Below, piece by piece: positions 40,748 through 50,495 of a stretch of DNA of 64,000 nt; within the stretch, counting starts at the first letter, position 1, and each line of letters begins with the position of its first letter. A program made the position numbers and the translations under genes. Below the pieces are notes generated by a model that was not told where the DNA came from, searched no databases, and worked only from the letters and a program-made list of their open reading frames with translations. This DNA is from Candidatus Saccharimonadota bacterium (lineage in GTDB: Bacteria > Patescibacteriota > Saccharimonadia > Saccharimonadales > Saccharimonadaceae), in contig JAFVBJ010000002.1 of NCBI GenBank assembly GCA_017480035.1, positions 62,001-126,000 on the forward strand, in the 5' to 3' direction.

Positions 40748-42351
40748 GATTTTAGTATAACATAAAATAGAATTGGTGTCGTGATGACGAGCGGGAAAAG
40801 ATAGCGGAAAAGCATTACAGGTGCGAGCATGACGGTGATAAATAGTCCGAGACAGAAGCTTAGTGGTAGAAAATACTGATATTTTTTACGATAAAATGTG
40901 AAAACATATGCAAGAAAGAGAGTAAAAGTCGTGAATGGTGCGCCCCAAAGTAAGTGCATGACTGGAACTTGGCTCCATTTTTGTTCCGAAATAATTGAAA
41001 ACATAAACCACTGGAGATTTGGAATGAGTGACGAAGTTTTTAGACCATAAACTTCGTATGTGATGTAGAAACAATCGACGTAAGTGTGCCACTCAAACGG
41101 CACTTCGTGTCCTGGTTCTTTTGCTGGGTACGGCAAATATGGATGATATAAACCAAGCGTAAAAACGAGTGGAGCTTCGAAATAACTTGCTGGATATTTT
41201 TCGCCGATTCTGCGCCATAAATCAAAAAATTTCAGGGGGTTTTCTTCAACTTTTTCGACAATTAAACAATTCTTGTATGGGTCGGAAATTCCAGCTGAGC
41301 GGTTATATTTTTCGAAGCTCCATTTTTCATTGATCCAAGCGTCGCAGTCTTCCTTAAAATATTCTGTTAATTCCCCTCTTGTTGATTCATCGTCTGGGTG
41401 GTCATGCGCAGCGCGGGCGATTTGCATAATTGGGACATTGATTGTCTCTTGAAAAAATGAATCTTTACTTTTTACGATATTGCCAATTAAGAAATGATTA
41501 TAGCCGAGGAAAATAATAGTTGGAATTAGTGTCGTTAAAAAAACCTTCTTTCGAATATTTTTGTCCTTTAGGGCGAAAATTCCAAAAAATATAGTTGGAA
41601 TGAGAGCGTAGATTCCATTATTTCTAGTTGCGCAAAATAGGAAAATAAGCAACCCGAAAATGACATATTTGATTTTTCTATCGAAGAAATTTTCACCTTC
41701 GGAAAGTTTTAGAAGTGTTAATAGGATGAGTAAAAATAATCCACCGAAAATTGTGTCTTGTCCAGAGCGAATTAAAAGTGATTGGACGAGTGGATGGAAC
41801 ATGAAAAAAATTGCAAAAAGAATACCAAAAGATTTTTTCTTGAGCTTTTTTGAACAATAGAAAATTATTTCAGTCATGACGAGATTGACGAATAAAAATT
41901 GTAGAACAATCATGATGGCGTGGCCGGCGTGTTCAGAATCAAGTGCGTTGCCAAGCGAGAAAAAAGAACCGATTAAGAAACTGACGAGTGGCGAATAATG
42001 TGTTGTGTAATTTTGGTTATCATAGGTCCAGCGCATGTAAAAAGAATCGTATGGATAGTGTCCTGGAAAATATGCGAGGAGCATTATAATGGAGATGATT
42101 GTGAGCGGAATGAAAATATGCCAACGCTTTAATTTGAAAGATTTATCTTCTTTTAATTTGACTTTGATTTCAAGGAAAAAATAAAAGAAGAATGCGACAG
42201 GAATGCAAATTAGGAGAGGAATAATGAGATCTGTGATATTATATTCGACAAGTCTATCGGATAACGTTGCATCCATGAATTTTGTGCCAAAATAAAATAA
42301 GAAACTTAAAAATAGTCCCAATATGGCACTAAGGATGATGCGGCGTTTCAT
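40732..42351 (-). CDS. Polytopic membrane protein, GT-C/DUF6020-like
   Basis: 539 residues with about 11-13 membrane helices and a soluble loop (about 310-420). The first luminal loop has FPGHYPYDSF, and the membrane pattern with R/N-rich turns (RSGQDTIFGG, ATRNNGIYAL) resembles DUF6020 or GT-C glycosyltransferases using polyprenyl sugar donors. Likely role: cell-surface glycan assembly. TATAAT at 42364-42359 (minus) gives a 1-nt leader. It is divergent from the VirB6-like gene, sharing a 70-bp promoter region. Confidence 0.65.
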   Translation of the reverse strand: MKRRIILSAILGLFLSFLFYFGTKFMDATLSDRLVEYNITDLIIPLLICIPVAFFFYFFLEIKVKLKEDKSFKLKRWHIFIPLTIISIIMLLAYFPGHYPYDSFYMRWTYDNQNYTTHYSPLVSFLIGSFFSLGNALDSEHAGHAIMIVLQFLFVNLVMTEIIFYCSKKLKKKSFGILFAIFFMFHPLVQSLLIRSGQDTIFGGLFLLILLTLLKLSEGENFFDRKIKYVIFGLLIFLFCATRNNGIYALIPTIFFGIFALKDKNIRKKVFLTTLIPTIIFLGYNHFLIGNIVKSKDSFFQETINVPIMQIARAAHDHPDDESTRGELTEYFKEDCDAWINEKWSFEKYNRSAGISDPYKNCLIVEKVEENPLKFFDLWRRIGEKYPASYFEAPLVFTLGLYHPYLPYPAKEPGHEVPFEWHTYVDCFYITYEVYGLKTSSLIPNLQWFMFSIISEQKWSQVPVMHLLWGAPFTTFTLFLAYVFTFYRKKYQYFLPLSFCLGLFITVMLAPVMLFRYLFPLVITTPILFYVILKSWKTT

Positions 42352-42422
42352 GTTTATTATTATACTAAAAAATGAATAAAATTTTATTCCTTTTATGGTT
42401 TTTTAGTGTATAATAAATGTAT

Positions 42423-45400
42423 ATGGATGCAACTGCTGACGATTGGTTGACAGGTAGCGACGACGGAGATGAAACATCCTCCGGATTTTCTGAATTTCAG
42501 GATAAAATTTCTGATTGGGGTAATCGCATGCAAGAACGCGCACGCGAAAGTCGTCAGGAAGCTGCGAAAAGTTTTGGGCGATTAGCAGAAAGCGGCGCGA
42601 AAGATAAAGGCTCGGCGGCTGGGAAAAAAGGTGCCGGAAATTCAAAATTCACTTCGGCAGTGCAAAATGCAAAAAATGCTGAAGGTAAAGACGGATTTGC
42701 GAATAATGTACAAGGTAAGACGCTAGAACAGACTGCAAAAGCGATGCCGGGCGGAAAGACGTTCGTTAATCAAGCGAAGAAATTCGGACCGTTTGGGACG
42801 ATTCTGCTTGTCGTCGGAGCGCTAGTCGGAGTTTTTGCTGGGACACAAAGTCTTGCGCCGTTCGGACTTGTCGCGAACGGGCTTGACCAGTTTAATAATT
42901 TGAGGACGTCGATGAACAAGAGAAATACTTATTTTAGGCGATTCTCTTTGGATGAGTCCAGAAATACTCCATTAACGAAAAAGGCCACGATTTTTAGTGC
43001 TGAAAAATTTAAAGTGTCAAAAAGTCTTTCAAAAAAATTGGGTAAGCAGAACATTTATTATAAAGAAGACGGTGTAAGGTTTTTAGTTTACGAAGATAAT
43101 GATACCGGAAAAGTTTACGGTGTTGCAGCGAATGATGATGACGTAGGAAAAATTCCGAGTACTGCGGAAATTGAAGTCGATGGTGTGAAAAAGACTGTTA
43201 ATATTGATACAAAAGTAAAAATTGATGATGCTATTGTGGATTCGGACAATTTTTCACGTTCTCTTGATGTCGGTACGAGAACGCTAAAAGGCCATATTGC
43301 TGGTTGGTTTGATGGTTTATCAAGTTTCTTTCATACTTTTAGGATAAAGAGCTCTAGAAACAAATTTAAAGATGCGCCAGAAACGGCTACAGATGAGGAT
43401 ATTAAAAATCGGGCATATAACGCAGATGAAGGGATGAGCGAAGATATTAGGGCGTCGAACAGTGAGGCACGCGAGGATGCTGGCAAAGATGTCCCTAACG
43501 AAGATGGTGAGGGTACCCACTGGGAAGAAAATCCGGTAGATGTTGAAGAAGATACTGGCGTGAAAAAAGATGATACTCGAGGCTTGAAGCCGGTCGATGT
43601 TGAAGGTCGTGTAAAATCCGATCTTGAAATAAAGGCAAGAAACATGGCTGCTGCCATGGGCAGCGGTGCAAATTTGGCATGTATGGCCCTTAAGATATAT
43701 GCGGCGTTTAATGCAATAGTTGCTGGCGTACAGATTGCTAATATTATAAATTATGTAACCGGTTTTCTTGAGGCGATTGATAAAACGAAAACTGGTGATG
43801 CTGGAAAAAATGAACTTGCGTACTACATGAATTCATTGTCGGAAAAAGGAGATACATATGGCTCATCTCTTAGTGCTGATACTAGTGCCGACTATAACAC
43901 TCCGGTTAAAACTGGGACTTCGTCACTTGAGTCTCCGGCTTGGAACCAATTCTTTTCTTCTGGTTCGATAGTTGTGCAAGCAGACGATCCGGTTGCTCTG
44001 AAATTTAATCGTGAGTATACGAGTGCACAGTCAATTAGCCACGTGACTGGAATGGAGGGAGGCATGGCATCGGATATTATTGGCGCGATAACTGCACTTG
44101 GGAGTTCCGCTGAAGCCTATAAAACATGTCTTTATATTGACGCGGCGGCGAATATTGCTGGGCTTATGATTGATGGTGGCATTGATATTATTCTTGCAAT
44201 CTTCACTGGTGGTGTCGGCAATGTTATAAAAGAAATTATTACTAAGATATTGTCTACACTATGGAAAACAATAGCACTCAATGCAATTGTTACTGCTTTA
44301 GTAAGTATATTTATGTCGTTCCTACCACAAATTGCGCAGTGGATGGCGATGGATTTAATTGGAAATATGGCTGGCGAGGATGCTGCTTACGCAATTAATT
44401 CCGGATTTAATATATACCTTGGGGGGCAGATGCAGGTTGGTTCTGGGTTGCCCGCGACAGAGGAGAAGCTAATGGCGCATTGGCGAGCGCAGCAGGAAGT
44501 GATTGCTGAGGAGGGTGCGTTTGAACGAAGTATGAAATCTCCATTTGATCCAACGAGTAAATATACATTCCTTGGTTCGATTGTTAATTCCCTGATGCCG
44601 ATTGCAAATACTTGGAGTTCTCCGCTTACGACAATTTCGAAGACAGTAAATACCGTCGGAACTTCACTTATGAGTCTCCGTCCAACCGCAAGTGCGGAAG
44701 GTGAAGCGAAATTTGAGACTTCACTAAATTATGACTGTCCAAACCTCTCTAAAATTGGGGCAGTTGGCGACGCATACTGCAATCCGTATTTCGTTACGGA
44801 TATGACGACGATGGCGGATGACCCATCTGACGTGATTGATGCAGTTTCGTATGATACTGAAAAAGGTGACGATCCTGAGGACGGTAATTTTCTTTGGGAT
44901 GATGAACGTGGATGGATTGATTCTGATGGTGACGGCGAAAAAGATGCGTATAACCCACCGATTAATCCAGAAGGCACGCTTGCTAAGTGGGTAATTGCTT
45001 GTCCGACTCGTGATTCAGGATTTGGCTTAGTTGACTCAAATGTTATGAATTCAATTACGCAACTTAGATTGACTGGAAATGAAGCACTTGACGATGCCGT
45101 TAAAACTGGTATGAGCTGGATCCCAATAGTCGGAGATATAGACCAAATCAAGGACGACTTTACGCAAGTAGCTGAATTTGGTTGGGCGACTGGTCAAAAT
45201 TGTTTGAGCGAAGAATATAAATATTATTCGCGTTATGCAGAAGATCAGAGAATGCTTGAATCGATGGGCTTGATTGAAGAGTCTGCTGTGATTGCATTTT
45301 TGAATGAATACTACGAAGAGCATCCTATTGATAATTCATATGAAGGAATGATTGCTAGGTATGCTGGAATGACGACGGAAGAAATGGAAGAAACGCTTGC

Positions 45401-45587
45401 TTATGTAGAGATGTTCGAATGGTTAGCTGATTATCATCCAGAAAATTTTGGACCAGGAAAATCTGAACCGGCTCCGGATGGAAGTTATCAATACGAATCA
45501 AATGAGATTGTGGCGCAGAAAGAGCAGATAATTGTCGGAAGGTATATTATCTACGATGACCTTCGTACGAAAGTAAAGATAGCATAA
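42423..45587 (+). CDS. Very large membrane protein, possibly VirB6/TrbL-like T4SS component
   Basis: 1,054 residues. Charged Gln/Arg-rich N-terminus, a membrane segment (about 125-150), a soluble middle region with acidic linkers, a cluster of hydrophobic helices (about 415-450 and 560-640, rich in Ile/Ala/Gly), and a soluble C-terminal third with several cysteines. The size and helix cluster fit a VirB6/TrbL-like channel component that could work with the T4SS ATPase at 25449-28616, but no diagnostic motif supports it. Start at ATG 42423, 2 nt after the predicted transcript start from TATAAT at 42409-42414; ATG 42417 is possible. Confidence 0.5.
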   Translation: MDATADDWLTGSDDGDETSSGFSEFQDKISDWGNRMQERARESRQEAAKSFGRLAESGAKDKGSAAGKKGAGNSKFTSAVQNAKNAEGKDGFANNVQGKTLEQTAKAMPGGKTFVNQAKKFGPFGTILLVVGALVGVFAGTQSLAPFGLVANGLDQFNNLRTSMNKRNTYFRRFSLDESRNTPLTKKATIFSAEKFKVSKSLSKKLGKQNIYYKEDGVRFLVYEDNDTGKVYGVAANDDDVGKIPSTAEIEVDGVKKTVNIDTKVKIDDAIVDSDNFSRSLDVGTRTLKGHIAGWFDGLSSFFHTFRIKSSRNKFKDAPETATDEDIKNRAYNADEGMSEDIRASNSEAREDAGKDVPNEDGEGTHWEENPVDVEEDTGVKKDDTRGLKPVDVEGRVKSDLEIKARNMAAAMGSGANLACMALKIYAAFNAIVAGVQIANIINYVTGFLEAIDKTKTGDAGKNELAYYMNSLSEKGDTYGSSLSADTSADYNTPVKTGTSSLESPAWNQFFSSGSIVVQADDPVALKFNREYTSAQSISHVTGMEGGMASDIIGAITALGSSAEAYKTCLYIDAAANIAGLMIDGGIDIILAIFTGGVGNVIKEIITKILSTLWKTIALNAIVTALVSIFMSFLPQIAQWMAMDLIGNMAGEDAAYAINSGFNIYLGGQMQVGSGLPATEEKLMAHWRAQQEVIAEEGAFERSMKSPFDPTSKYTFLGSIVNSLMPIANTWSSPLTTISKTVNTVGTSLMSLRPTASAEGEAKFETSLNYDCPNLSKIGAVGDAYCNPYFVTDMTTMADDPSDVIDAVSYDTEKGDDPEDGNFLWDDERGWIDSDGDGEKDAYNPPINPEGTLAKWVIACPTRDSGFGLVDSNVMNSITQLRLTGNEALDDAVKTGMSWIPIVGDIDQIKDDFTQVAEFGWATGQNCLSEEYKYYSRYAEDQRMLESMGLIEESAVIAFLNEYYEEHPIDNSYEGMIARYAGMTTEEMEETLAYVEMFEWLADYHPENFGPGKSEPAPDGSYQYESNEIVAQKEQIIVGRYIIYDDLRTKVKIA

Positions 45588-45592
45588 AAATA

Positions 45593-45619
45593 GGCACCTC
45601 GGTAAGAGGTGCCCTTTTT
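45593..45619. terminator. Bidirectional terminator
   Basis: GGCACCTC/GAGGTGCC with a 5-nt loop and A/T tracts on both sides; serves the VirB6-like gene (+) and the lipoprotein gene (-). Confidence 0.85.
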
Positions 45620-45630
45620 GGTGGTGTTGA

Positions 45631-46335
45631 TTATTGTCTAACTTCGTATGTGAGTCCTGTCCCGTTGAGAGGGTCTTCGCTGTCGGCATTCACCTTTAAG
45701 GTCTCGACAACTGTATTTAGTGCAACGATTGCACTTTCGGATATAGTCATTCCAGTCTGATCGATAGAGATTTGTTTTTCCTTATCTGTTGATACATAAT
45801 ACATTATGTCGAAATCGTTGCGATCGACTTGAAGCCCACGTTCTTTCTCAACCGCGATTATCCAATCATGCGTATCTTCGTTGCGACATTCATATACTTC
45901 GGCGGTTTCACCATCTTTAAGTGACTCGCCATAGTTAATGAACGTATATGGAACTACCAATTCGTAACCATTATCTTTCATGTAACTTACAAGGTCGAAG
46001 TAATTCTCTCCCTGCCAGTAATCCTGGAAATTGCCGGAACCGGGGCCATCAGGCTCGTGTCCTTCCATCTCCACATTTGCGGCTTCGCCGGCGGCGAGCA
46101 TGTCGGAATCGTTGCTGCCCTCTGCGGAATCATTTTTTGCTTCGTCATACTGCCTGACTTCTTCCTCGATTCTGGCGAGGTCTTCGTCGGATTTGATTCC
46201 GCCCTGGATTTCGCCCTCACCGTGAAAATCATCAGTTTTTGAGGATGAAACAGTTGTTGAGTTGCTTCCGCATGCCGTCAAGACGGTCGCGAGCAATGTT
46301 GCTACTAAAAAAGATACAAGAATATTCTTCTTCAT
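45631..46335 (-). CDS. Lipoprotein of unknown function
   Basis: 234 residues with a type II signal peptide: hydrophobic core followed by the lipobox LTAC (Cys about residue 22), then an acidic Ser/Thr/Glu linker and a compact C-terminal domain (about 110-234) with two further cysteines. Start at ATG 46335 (MKKNILV), preceded by AAGGAGG; the longer frame from 46485 runs through the divergent promoter. Its ribosome-binding region is identical over 23 bp to that of the PIN-PhoH gene. No known domain recognised. Confidence 0.7.
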   Translation of the reverse strand: MKKNILVSFLVATLLATVLTACGSNSTTVSSSKTDDFHGEGEIQGGIKSDEDLARIEEEVRQYDEAKNDSAEGSNDSDMLAAGEAANVEMEGHEPDGPGSGNFQDYWQGENYFDLVSYMKDNGYELVVPYTFINYGESLKDGETAEVYECRNEDTHDWIIAVEKERGLQVDRNDFDIMYYVSTDKEKQISIDQTGMTISESAIVALNTVVETLKVNADSEDPLNGTGLTYEVRQ

Positions 46336-46432
46336 AATATAACACCTCCTTATTAATGTGCGAGTTTCGAGATAACACCACCTCTTACTTAAATATATTA
46401 TATCACGAAAAGCAGAAAAACGCAAGTTGTGA

Positions 46433-46438
46433 TATAAT
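46433..46438 (+). promoter_or_regulatory. -10 box giving a leaderless DUF3048 mRNA
   Basis: TATAAT ends 7 nt before the A of ATG at 46445. A second TATAAT (46402-46397, minus) serves the divergent lipoprotein gene. Confidence 0.6.
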
Positions 46439-46444
46439 AAGCTT

Positions 46445-47749
46445 ATGGTAAAGAATAAAGCAAATAAAAAACCATCAAAAATCAAAAAAATTTTCTCAAA
46501 AAAGCGAAACGTGGTGATTTTTGTGATAGTGCTGGTTTTATTAGTTGGAGGTGGGGCTGCAGCGTTGATGTTAATAAATAAAGATGGTGGGATTCTTGAT
46601 TTATCTAACGATACTTCTAATAAAAAAGAAAATGAAGAGCGAGTTGTTAAATATTATGATGATTTGACTGGGGAGCTAGTTTCGTATTCGGGATATCAGA
46701 AAAATGCGGACGGGAGCGAGAAAAAAGATTCAGACGGAAAATCGATTTATATTTCGGAAACACAAGCAAAGGAACAGGCCGATAAAAACAACCTAGCGCG
46801 AATCAATTGTATCCAGATTCCAAACGGGACTGATGCGCGACCACAAGTTGGGCTTTCGAGTGCAAAAATCGTCTATGAGGCGATTGCAGAGGGCGGAATT
46901 ACGCGTTTTGCGGCGCTTTATCGAGGTTCGACGGATGATGTGATTGGACCGATTCGTTCGCTTCGTATGTATTATCTCGAGTGGGATATTCCGTATGATT
47001 GCACGATTGTACATGCAGGTGGAGTGAAAGCAGCAGTGGAGCGTGCGAAGTCGTATGCGCATCTTTCGGAGTCGAATACATATATGTGGCGAGACTATTC
47101 TGGTTATTATGCACCAAACAATCTCTTCACTTCGGCGGAGCTATTAGATAGCTTTAACCGAGACAATAAATATACTGATTCGAGACCAAAAGTTTTTGCG
47201 AGGCTGACGCCGGACGAGTCGGACGCGGAACTGAAAGAAATCCGAACAGCTTCGACGGATGAATCGGATGAAAATGCGAAAAAATATGCCTATGCGAACT
47301 CGATTTATGTGCATGTGACGGCGGCGGCGAATTATAATGTGAACTATACTTATGATTCGGCGACGAATACATACCTACGTGCGTATGAGGGGAATTCCGG
47401 GAAACATATGTCGTATACTTGTAAAAATACCGGGAAATCTGAAAATAAAATCAAGCCACAGAAAGATTGCGGCGCAGCGAAACAAGTGGCGCCGAAAGTT
47501 GTGGTGGTGATGAAAGTTGACGAAGCACTCAATCAAGAAAATCTCTATCGTGAAGAAATTACGACGACGGGGTCGGGAGAAGCGTGGGTTTTCCAAAATG
47601 GAATTGCGATTGAGGCAACATGGTCGCGAGATAAAGCGGAATCTGGACTCGTGTTTAAGGATAAACAGACGGGTGATGAAGTGAAGCTCGCGCCGGGGCA
47701 GACGTGGATTACGGCAATAGCAAAAAGCTATGGATATGTAAAATATTAA
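46445..47749 (+). CDS. DUF3048 (YerB-like) exported protein
   Basis: 434 residues: basic N-terminus, one membrane helix (about 22-42), then a DUF3048 domain with ARPQVGLSSAKIVYEAIAEG (about 123-142), ITRFAALY and VIGPIRSLRMYYLEW, and a C-terminal part ending GQTWITAIAKS. Function of the YerB family is unknown; members are envelope proteins, often lipoproteins, but here a plain membrane anchor replaces the lipobox. The stop overlaps the convergent gltX end by 4 bp. Confidence 0.85.
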   Translation: MVKNKANKKPSKIKKIFSKKRNVVIFVIVLVLLVGGGAAALMLINKDGGILDLSNDTSNKKENEERVVKYYDDLTGELVSYSGYQKNADGSEKKDSDGKSIYISETQAKEQADKNNLARINCIQIPNGTDARPQVGLSSAKIVYEAIAEGGITRFAALYRGSTDDVIGPIRSLRMYYLEWDIPYDCTIVHAGGVKAAVERAKSYAHLSESNTYMWRDYSGYYAPNNLFTSAELLDSFNRDNKYTDSRPKVFARLTPDESDAELKEIRTASTDESDENAKKYAYANSIYVHVTAAANYNVNYTYDSATNTYLRAYEGNSGKHMSYTCKNTGKSENKIKPQKDCGAAKQVAPKVVVVMKVDEALNQENLYREEITTTGSGEAWVFQNGIAIEATWSRDKAESGLVFKDKQTGDEVKLAPGQTWITAIAKSYGYVKY

Positions 47750-49221
47750 TTATTTACTAACGCAGTACGAACTTTGTTTAAGCGGGCGAGGACTTTTTCG
47801 CGGCCGAGAACTGTGAGTGTTTGATGAAGTGCTGGACTAAATGGCGCAAACGAAACTGCAATACGCACAAGGCTGAAATATTCTGCTGGTTTCTTCCCTG
47901 ATTTTTCGAGGAGGGCGTTTAGTTCGTTTTGAAGATTTTCTTCGCTCCAATCTTTGATGTCGTTTAAGCGTTCGATTGTCATCGTCATGAGATCAACTAG
48001 TTCGGATTCGGAGAGTTTCTTCAAGAATTTGTTGCCGGTAATAAGTTCAAGATTGACTTCCGGGTCGATGAAGAAATATTCGGTCATAGTTCTGAGGTCG
48101 GAGAGAGTTTTTAAGCGGTCGTAGATGATAGAAAGAACCTTTTTCTTATATTCTTCCGGTTCGGAAGCAGCAGATTCAGGCCAAAAACCTTCGGTGCGAG
48201 TAAAGAGCGTGTCGATTCCCTGTTTGTCGGCGATTCTGCGAATCCATTGACCGTTATACCAGAAGATTTTTACTTCATCGAAACGAGCGCCGGAATTTTG
48301 GATGCGGTCGATAGAGAAAGCGTCGATTAGTTCTTCTTTGGTGTAGATTTCTTTTTCGGTGCCGTCGTTCCAGCCGAGACAAGCGAGATAATTTAACATA
48401 GCTTCCGGAAGAATGCCATCGTCGCGATATTCGGTGACGGATTTTGCGCCGTCGCGCTTCCCTAGCTTCTTATTGCCTTGTGGGGCAAGAATATGCGGGA
48501 GGCTGACGAAAAGCGGTCTAGGAAGCTCTAGCGCTTCGTAGAGGGCAAGATAATTTGGCATTGAGCTCAAATATTCGACGCCGCGCATGATGTGCGTTAC
48601 GCCCATTTCAGCGTCATCTACGATATGCGCAAAATTATAGGTCGGGAGGCCGTCTTTTTTGATAAGAACGATGTCGTCACAAACTTCTGGACCAGTATGC
48701 ATTTCACCCATCACTTCGTCGGTCCAATCGTAATTTTTCGGAATGGTTTTAAAGCGAATTGGATGACCGGCACCGAGCAGCGCTAGATTCTTTTCTGGGG
48801 ATTTTTCGGCATTTTCTGGGCGATGATTGCGATAAAGATAAGGGACTTTTGCACGCTCATCGGCTTTTCGATATTCGTCGATTTTTTCGCTTGGCGTGTC
48901 ATCAACATAAGCGCGACCAGATTTAATGAGCTTTTTCGCCCATTCAAGATAATGCTCTTTTCGTTCAGTTTGGAAATATGGACCGTTTTCTCCGCCAACA
49001 ATCGGACCTTCGTCCCAGTCGAGTCCGAGCCATTTTAAAGTGTCTTCAATAAGTTCTGTCGCACCTTCGACGTAGCGAGCTTGGTCTGTGTCTTCAATGC
49101 GAAGAATGAAAGTGCCACCGTCTTTTTTTGCGACGAGGTATGGGTAAATTGCACTTCGGACGTTACCGATGTGGATATAGCCGGTTGGGCTTGGGGCAAA
49201 ACGCGTAACTGTTTTTTTCAT
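47746..49221 (-). CDS. gltX: Glutamate-tRNA ligase
   Basis: Class I aminoacyl-tRNA synthetase charging tRNA-Glu (and possibly tRNA-Gln for later amidation). 491 residues: HIGH-type motif PTGYIHIGNVRSA near the start, LRIEDTDQAR, DFAHIVDD-like NFAHIVDD, and the KMSKS equivalent KLGKRDGAKS (Gly for the usual Ser). The C-terminal anticodon-binding helices are present. The leader is about 17 nt after TATAAT (49250-49245, minus). Confidence 0.95.
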   Translation of the reverse strand: MKKTVTRFAPSPTGYIHIGNVRSAIYPYLVAKKDGGTFILRIEDTDQARYVEGATELIEDTLKWLGLDWDEGPIVGGENGPYFQTERKEHYLEWAKKLIKSGRAYVDDTPSEKIDEYRKADERAKVPYLYRNHRPENAEKSPEKNLALLGAGHPIRFKTIPKNYDWTDEVMGEMHTGPEVCDDIVLIKKDGLPTYNFAHIVDDAEMGVTHIMRGVEYLSSMPNYLALYEALELPRPLFVSLPHILAPQGNKKLGKRDGAKSVTEYRDDGILPEAMLNYLACLGWNDGTEKEIYTKEELIDAFSIDRIQNSGARFDEVKIFWYNGQWIRRIADKQGIDTLFTRTEGFWPESAASEPEEYKKKVLSIIYDRLKTLSDLRTMTEYFFIDPEVNLELITGNKFLKKLSESELVDLMTMTIERLNDIKDWSEENLQNELNALLEKSGKKPAEYFSLVRIAVSFAPFSPALHQTLTVLGREKVLARLNKVRTALVNN

Positions 49222-49254
49222 AATTTTTCTCGATTAACGTATATATTATACAAT

Positions 49255-49283
49255 AAAATATCCCCTATTTCTAGGGGTATTTT
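49255..49283. terminator. Terminator hairpin between gltX promoter and DUF4367 gene
   Basis: AAAATATCCCCT pairs with AGGGGTATTTT (one bulge, 6-nt loop); stops minus-strand transcripts from the gene at 49302-50405. Confidence 0.7.
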
Positions 49284-49301
49284 ATGTGTGAGGGTGGCTA
49301 G

Positions 49302-50405
49302 TTAAAGAGATGTGACTATGTTTTTGATTTGCTTCTTGCTGAGGACGCCGGAATTTGCGGTGATGCGATAGAAAATTCCATCTTTAACCCATGTGGCGTT
49401 GCTGTAATTGATGTAGATAGTGATACCTTGTTCGCGGACAACATCGTAGTTCTCGCCGTAGGCACCTTTGACGTAGTTCGTGAGGAGTGCGTTTGAATCC
49501 CAAGTAGTCTTTTCTTCGGCGAGAGTGAAAGAATTGTTGTCTGGGCCTTTAAATTCGATGATGACAGATTGGTCGTTTGTGTAGACACCAGAGAGGTTGT
49601 AATCGCGTGGGACGTAGCTTGGGTAGCTTGCTTCGACGCCGGTTTGGACGGCAGCGACTTTCACGGAGATGTTCGGGAGATTTACTTTGACGACAGCGGC
49701 GAGCGCAATAACACAAGCAGCGGAAGTTGCAAGAGCGAGTAAGATGCGACCGCCTTTGCGTTTTTTCAAGCGATGGATCTCGCGATCGGTAGATTTGCGA
49801 GATTTTTTCGCTTTTTTCTTTGCTTTTTCTTCGGCTTTCATCTCGGAAAGCATAACTTTCTCGGCGATTTTTTCTTCGCGAAGAGCGGCTTTTGAAGGTT
49901 TTTCGGTTTCACGTTCTTCCATTTCGGCGAGTGCACGAGCAATCGCAGCATCTTTTAAGGCGCGGGAAGAAATTTCAGCAGATTTTCTTGCTTCGTTTTC
50001 AGCTTTTCTAGCGTCGATTGCAGCTTGATATGGATTTGGGGCAGGAGGAATATCAGGGATTTCTTTGACTTCAGGTTCTGGTTCGGCGACCGGCTCTGGC
50101 GCGGAAACTGGCTCTGACTCTTCGAAGATGTTGATGTGAGAAATTTTCGGAACTGACGCAGCAGCTTCTTTTTCGGCTTTAAGGTCTTCGCTGTCTATAA
50201 TGGAGATTTTACGAGTTTTATGATATTCGATACGAGGGGCAGTATTAACTGCTTCGGCTTTTTCGGCGATTCTGTCGGATTCGTCAGTGATTATAAGTTT
50301 CGTCGGGCGTTTAACGTAGCGGCGGTTCAGAGTTGTAGATTTCTCAAGACCGCGGTGCGTGGCACGGCTGGTAATATTGACTTTTATTTCTTCAGATTTA
50401 TTCAT
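49302..50405 (-). CDS. DUF4367-containing membrane protein
   Basis: 367 residues. A long cytoplasmic N-terminus (about 1-220) rich in Ala/Glu/Lys with likely coiled coil (about 130-215), one membrane helix (about 222-243), then an extracytoplasmic DUF4367-type domain with QGITIYINYSNATWVKDGIFYRI and a C-terminal helix IKNIVTSL. DUF4367 appears in envelope and sigma-regulator-linked proteins, and is frequent in Saccharibacteria. TATAAT and a ~40-nt leader precede the ATG. Confidence 0.75.
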   Translation of the reverse strand: MNKSEEIKVNITSRATHRGLEKSTTLNRRYVKRPTKLIITDESDRIAEKAEAVNTAPRIEYHKTRKISIIDSEDLKAEKEAAASVPKISHINIFEESEPVSAPEPVAEPEPEVKEIPDIPPAPNPYQAAIDARKAENEARKSAEISSRALKDAAIARALAEMEERETEKPSKAALREEKIAEKVMLSEMKAEEKAKKKAKKSRKSTDREIHRLKKRKGGRILLALATSAACVIALAAVVKVNLPNISVKVAAVQTGVEASYPSYVPRDYNLSGVYTNDQSVIIEFKGPDNNSFTLAEEKTTWDSNALLTNYVKGAYGENYDVVREQGITIYINYSNATWVKDGIFYRITANSGVLSKKQIKNIVTSL

Positions 50406-50495
50406 TTCAAATGTATGACCTTATAAAAAGCTTATATATATTATAACCGAAAGCACCATGAAAAAGCAAGTGCTTTTTCAGGAAAATTTGAGGTT

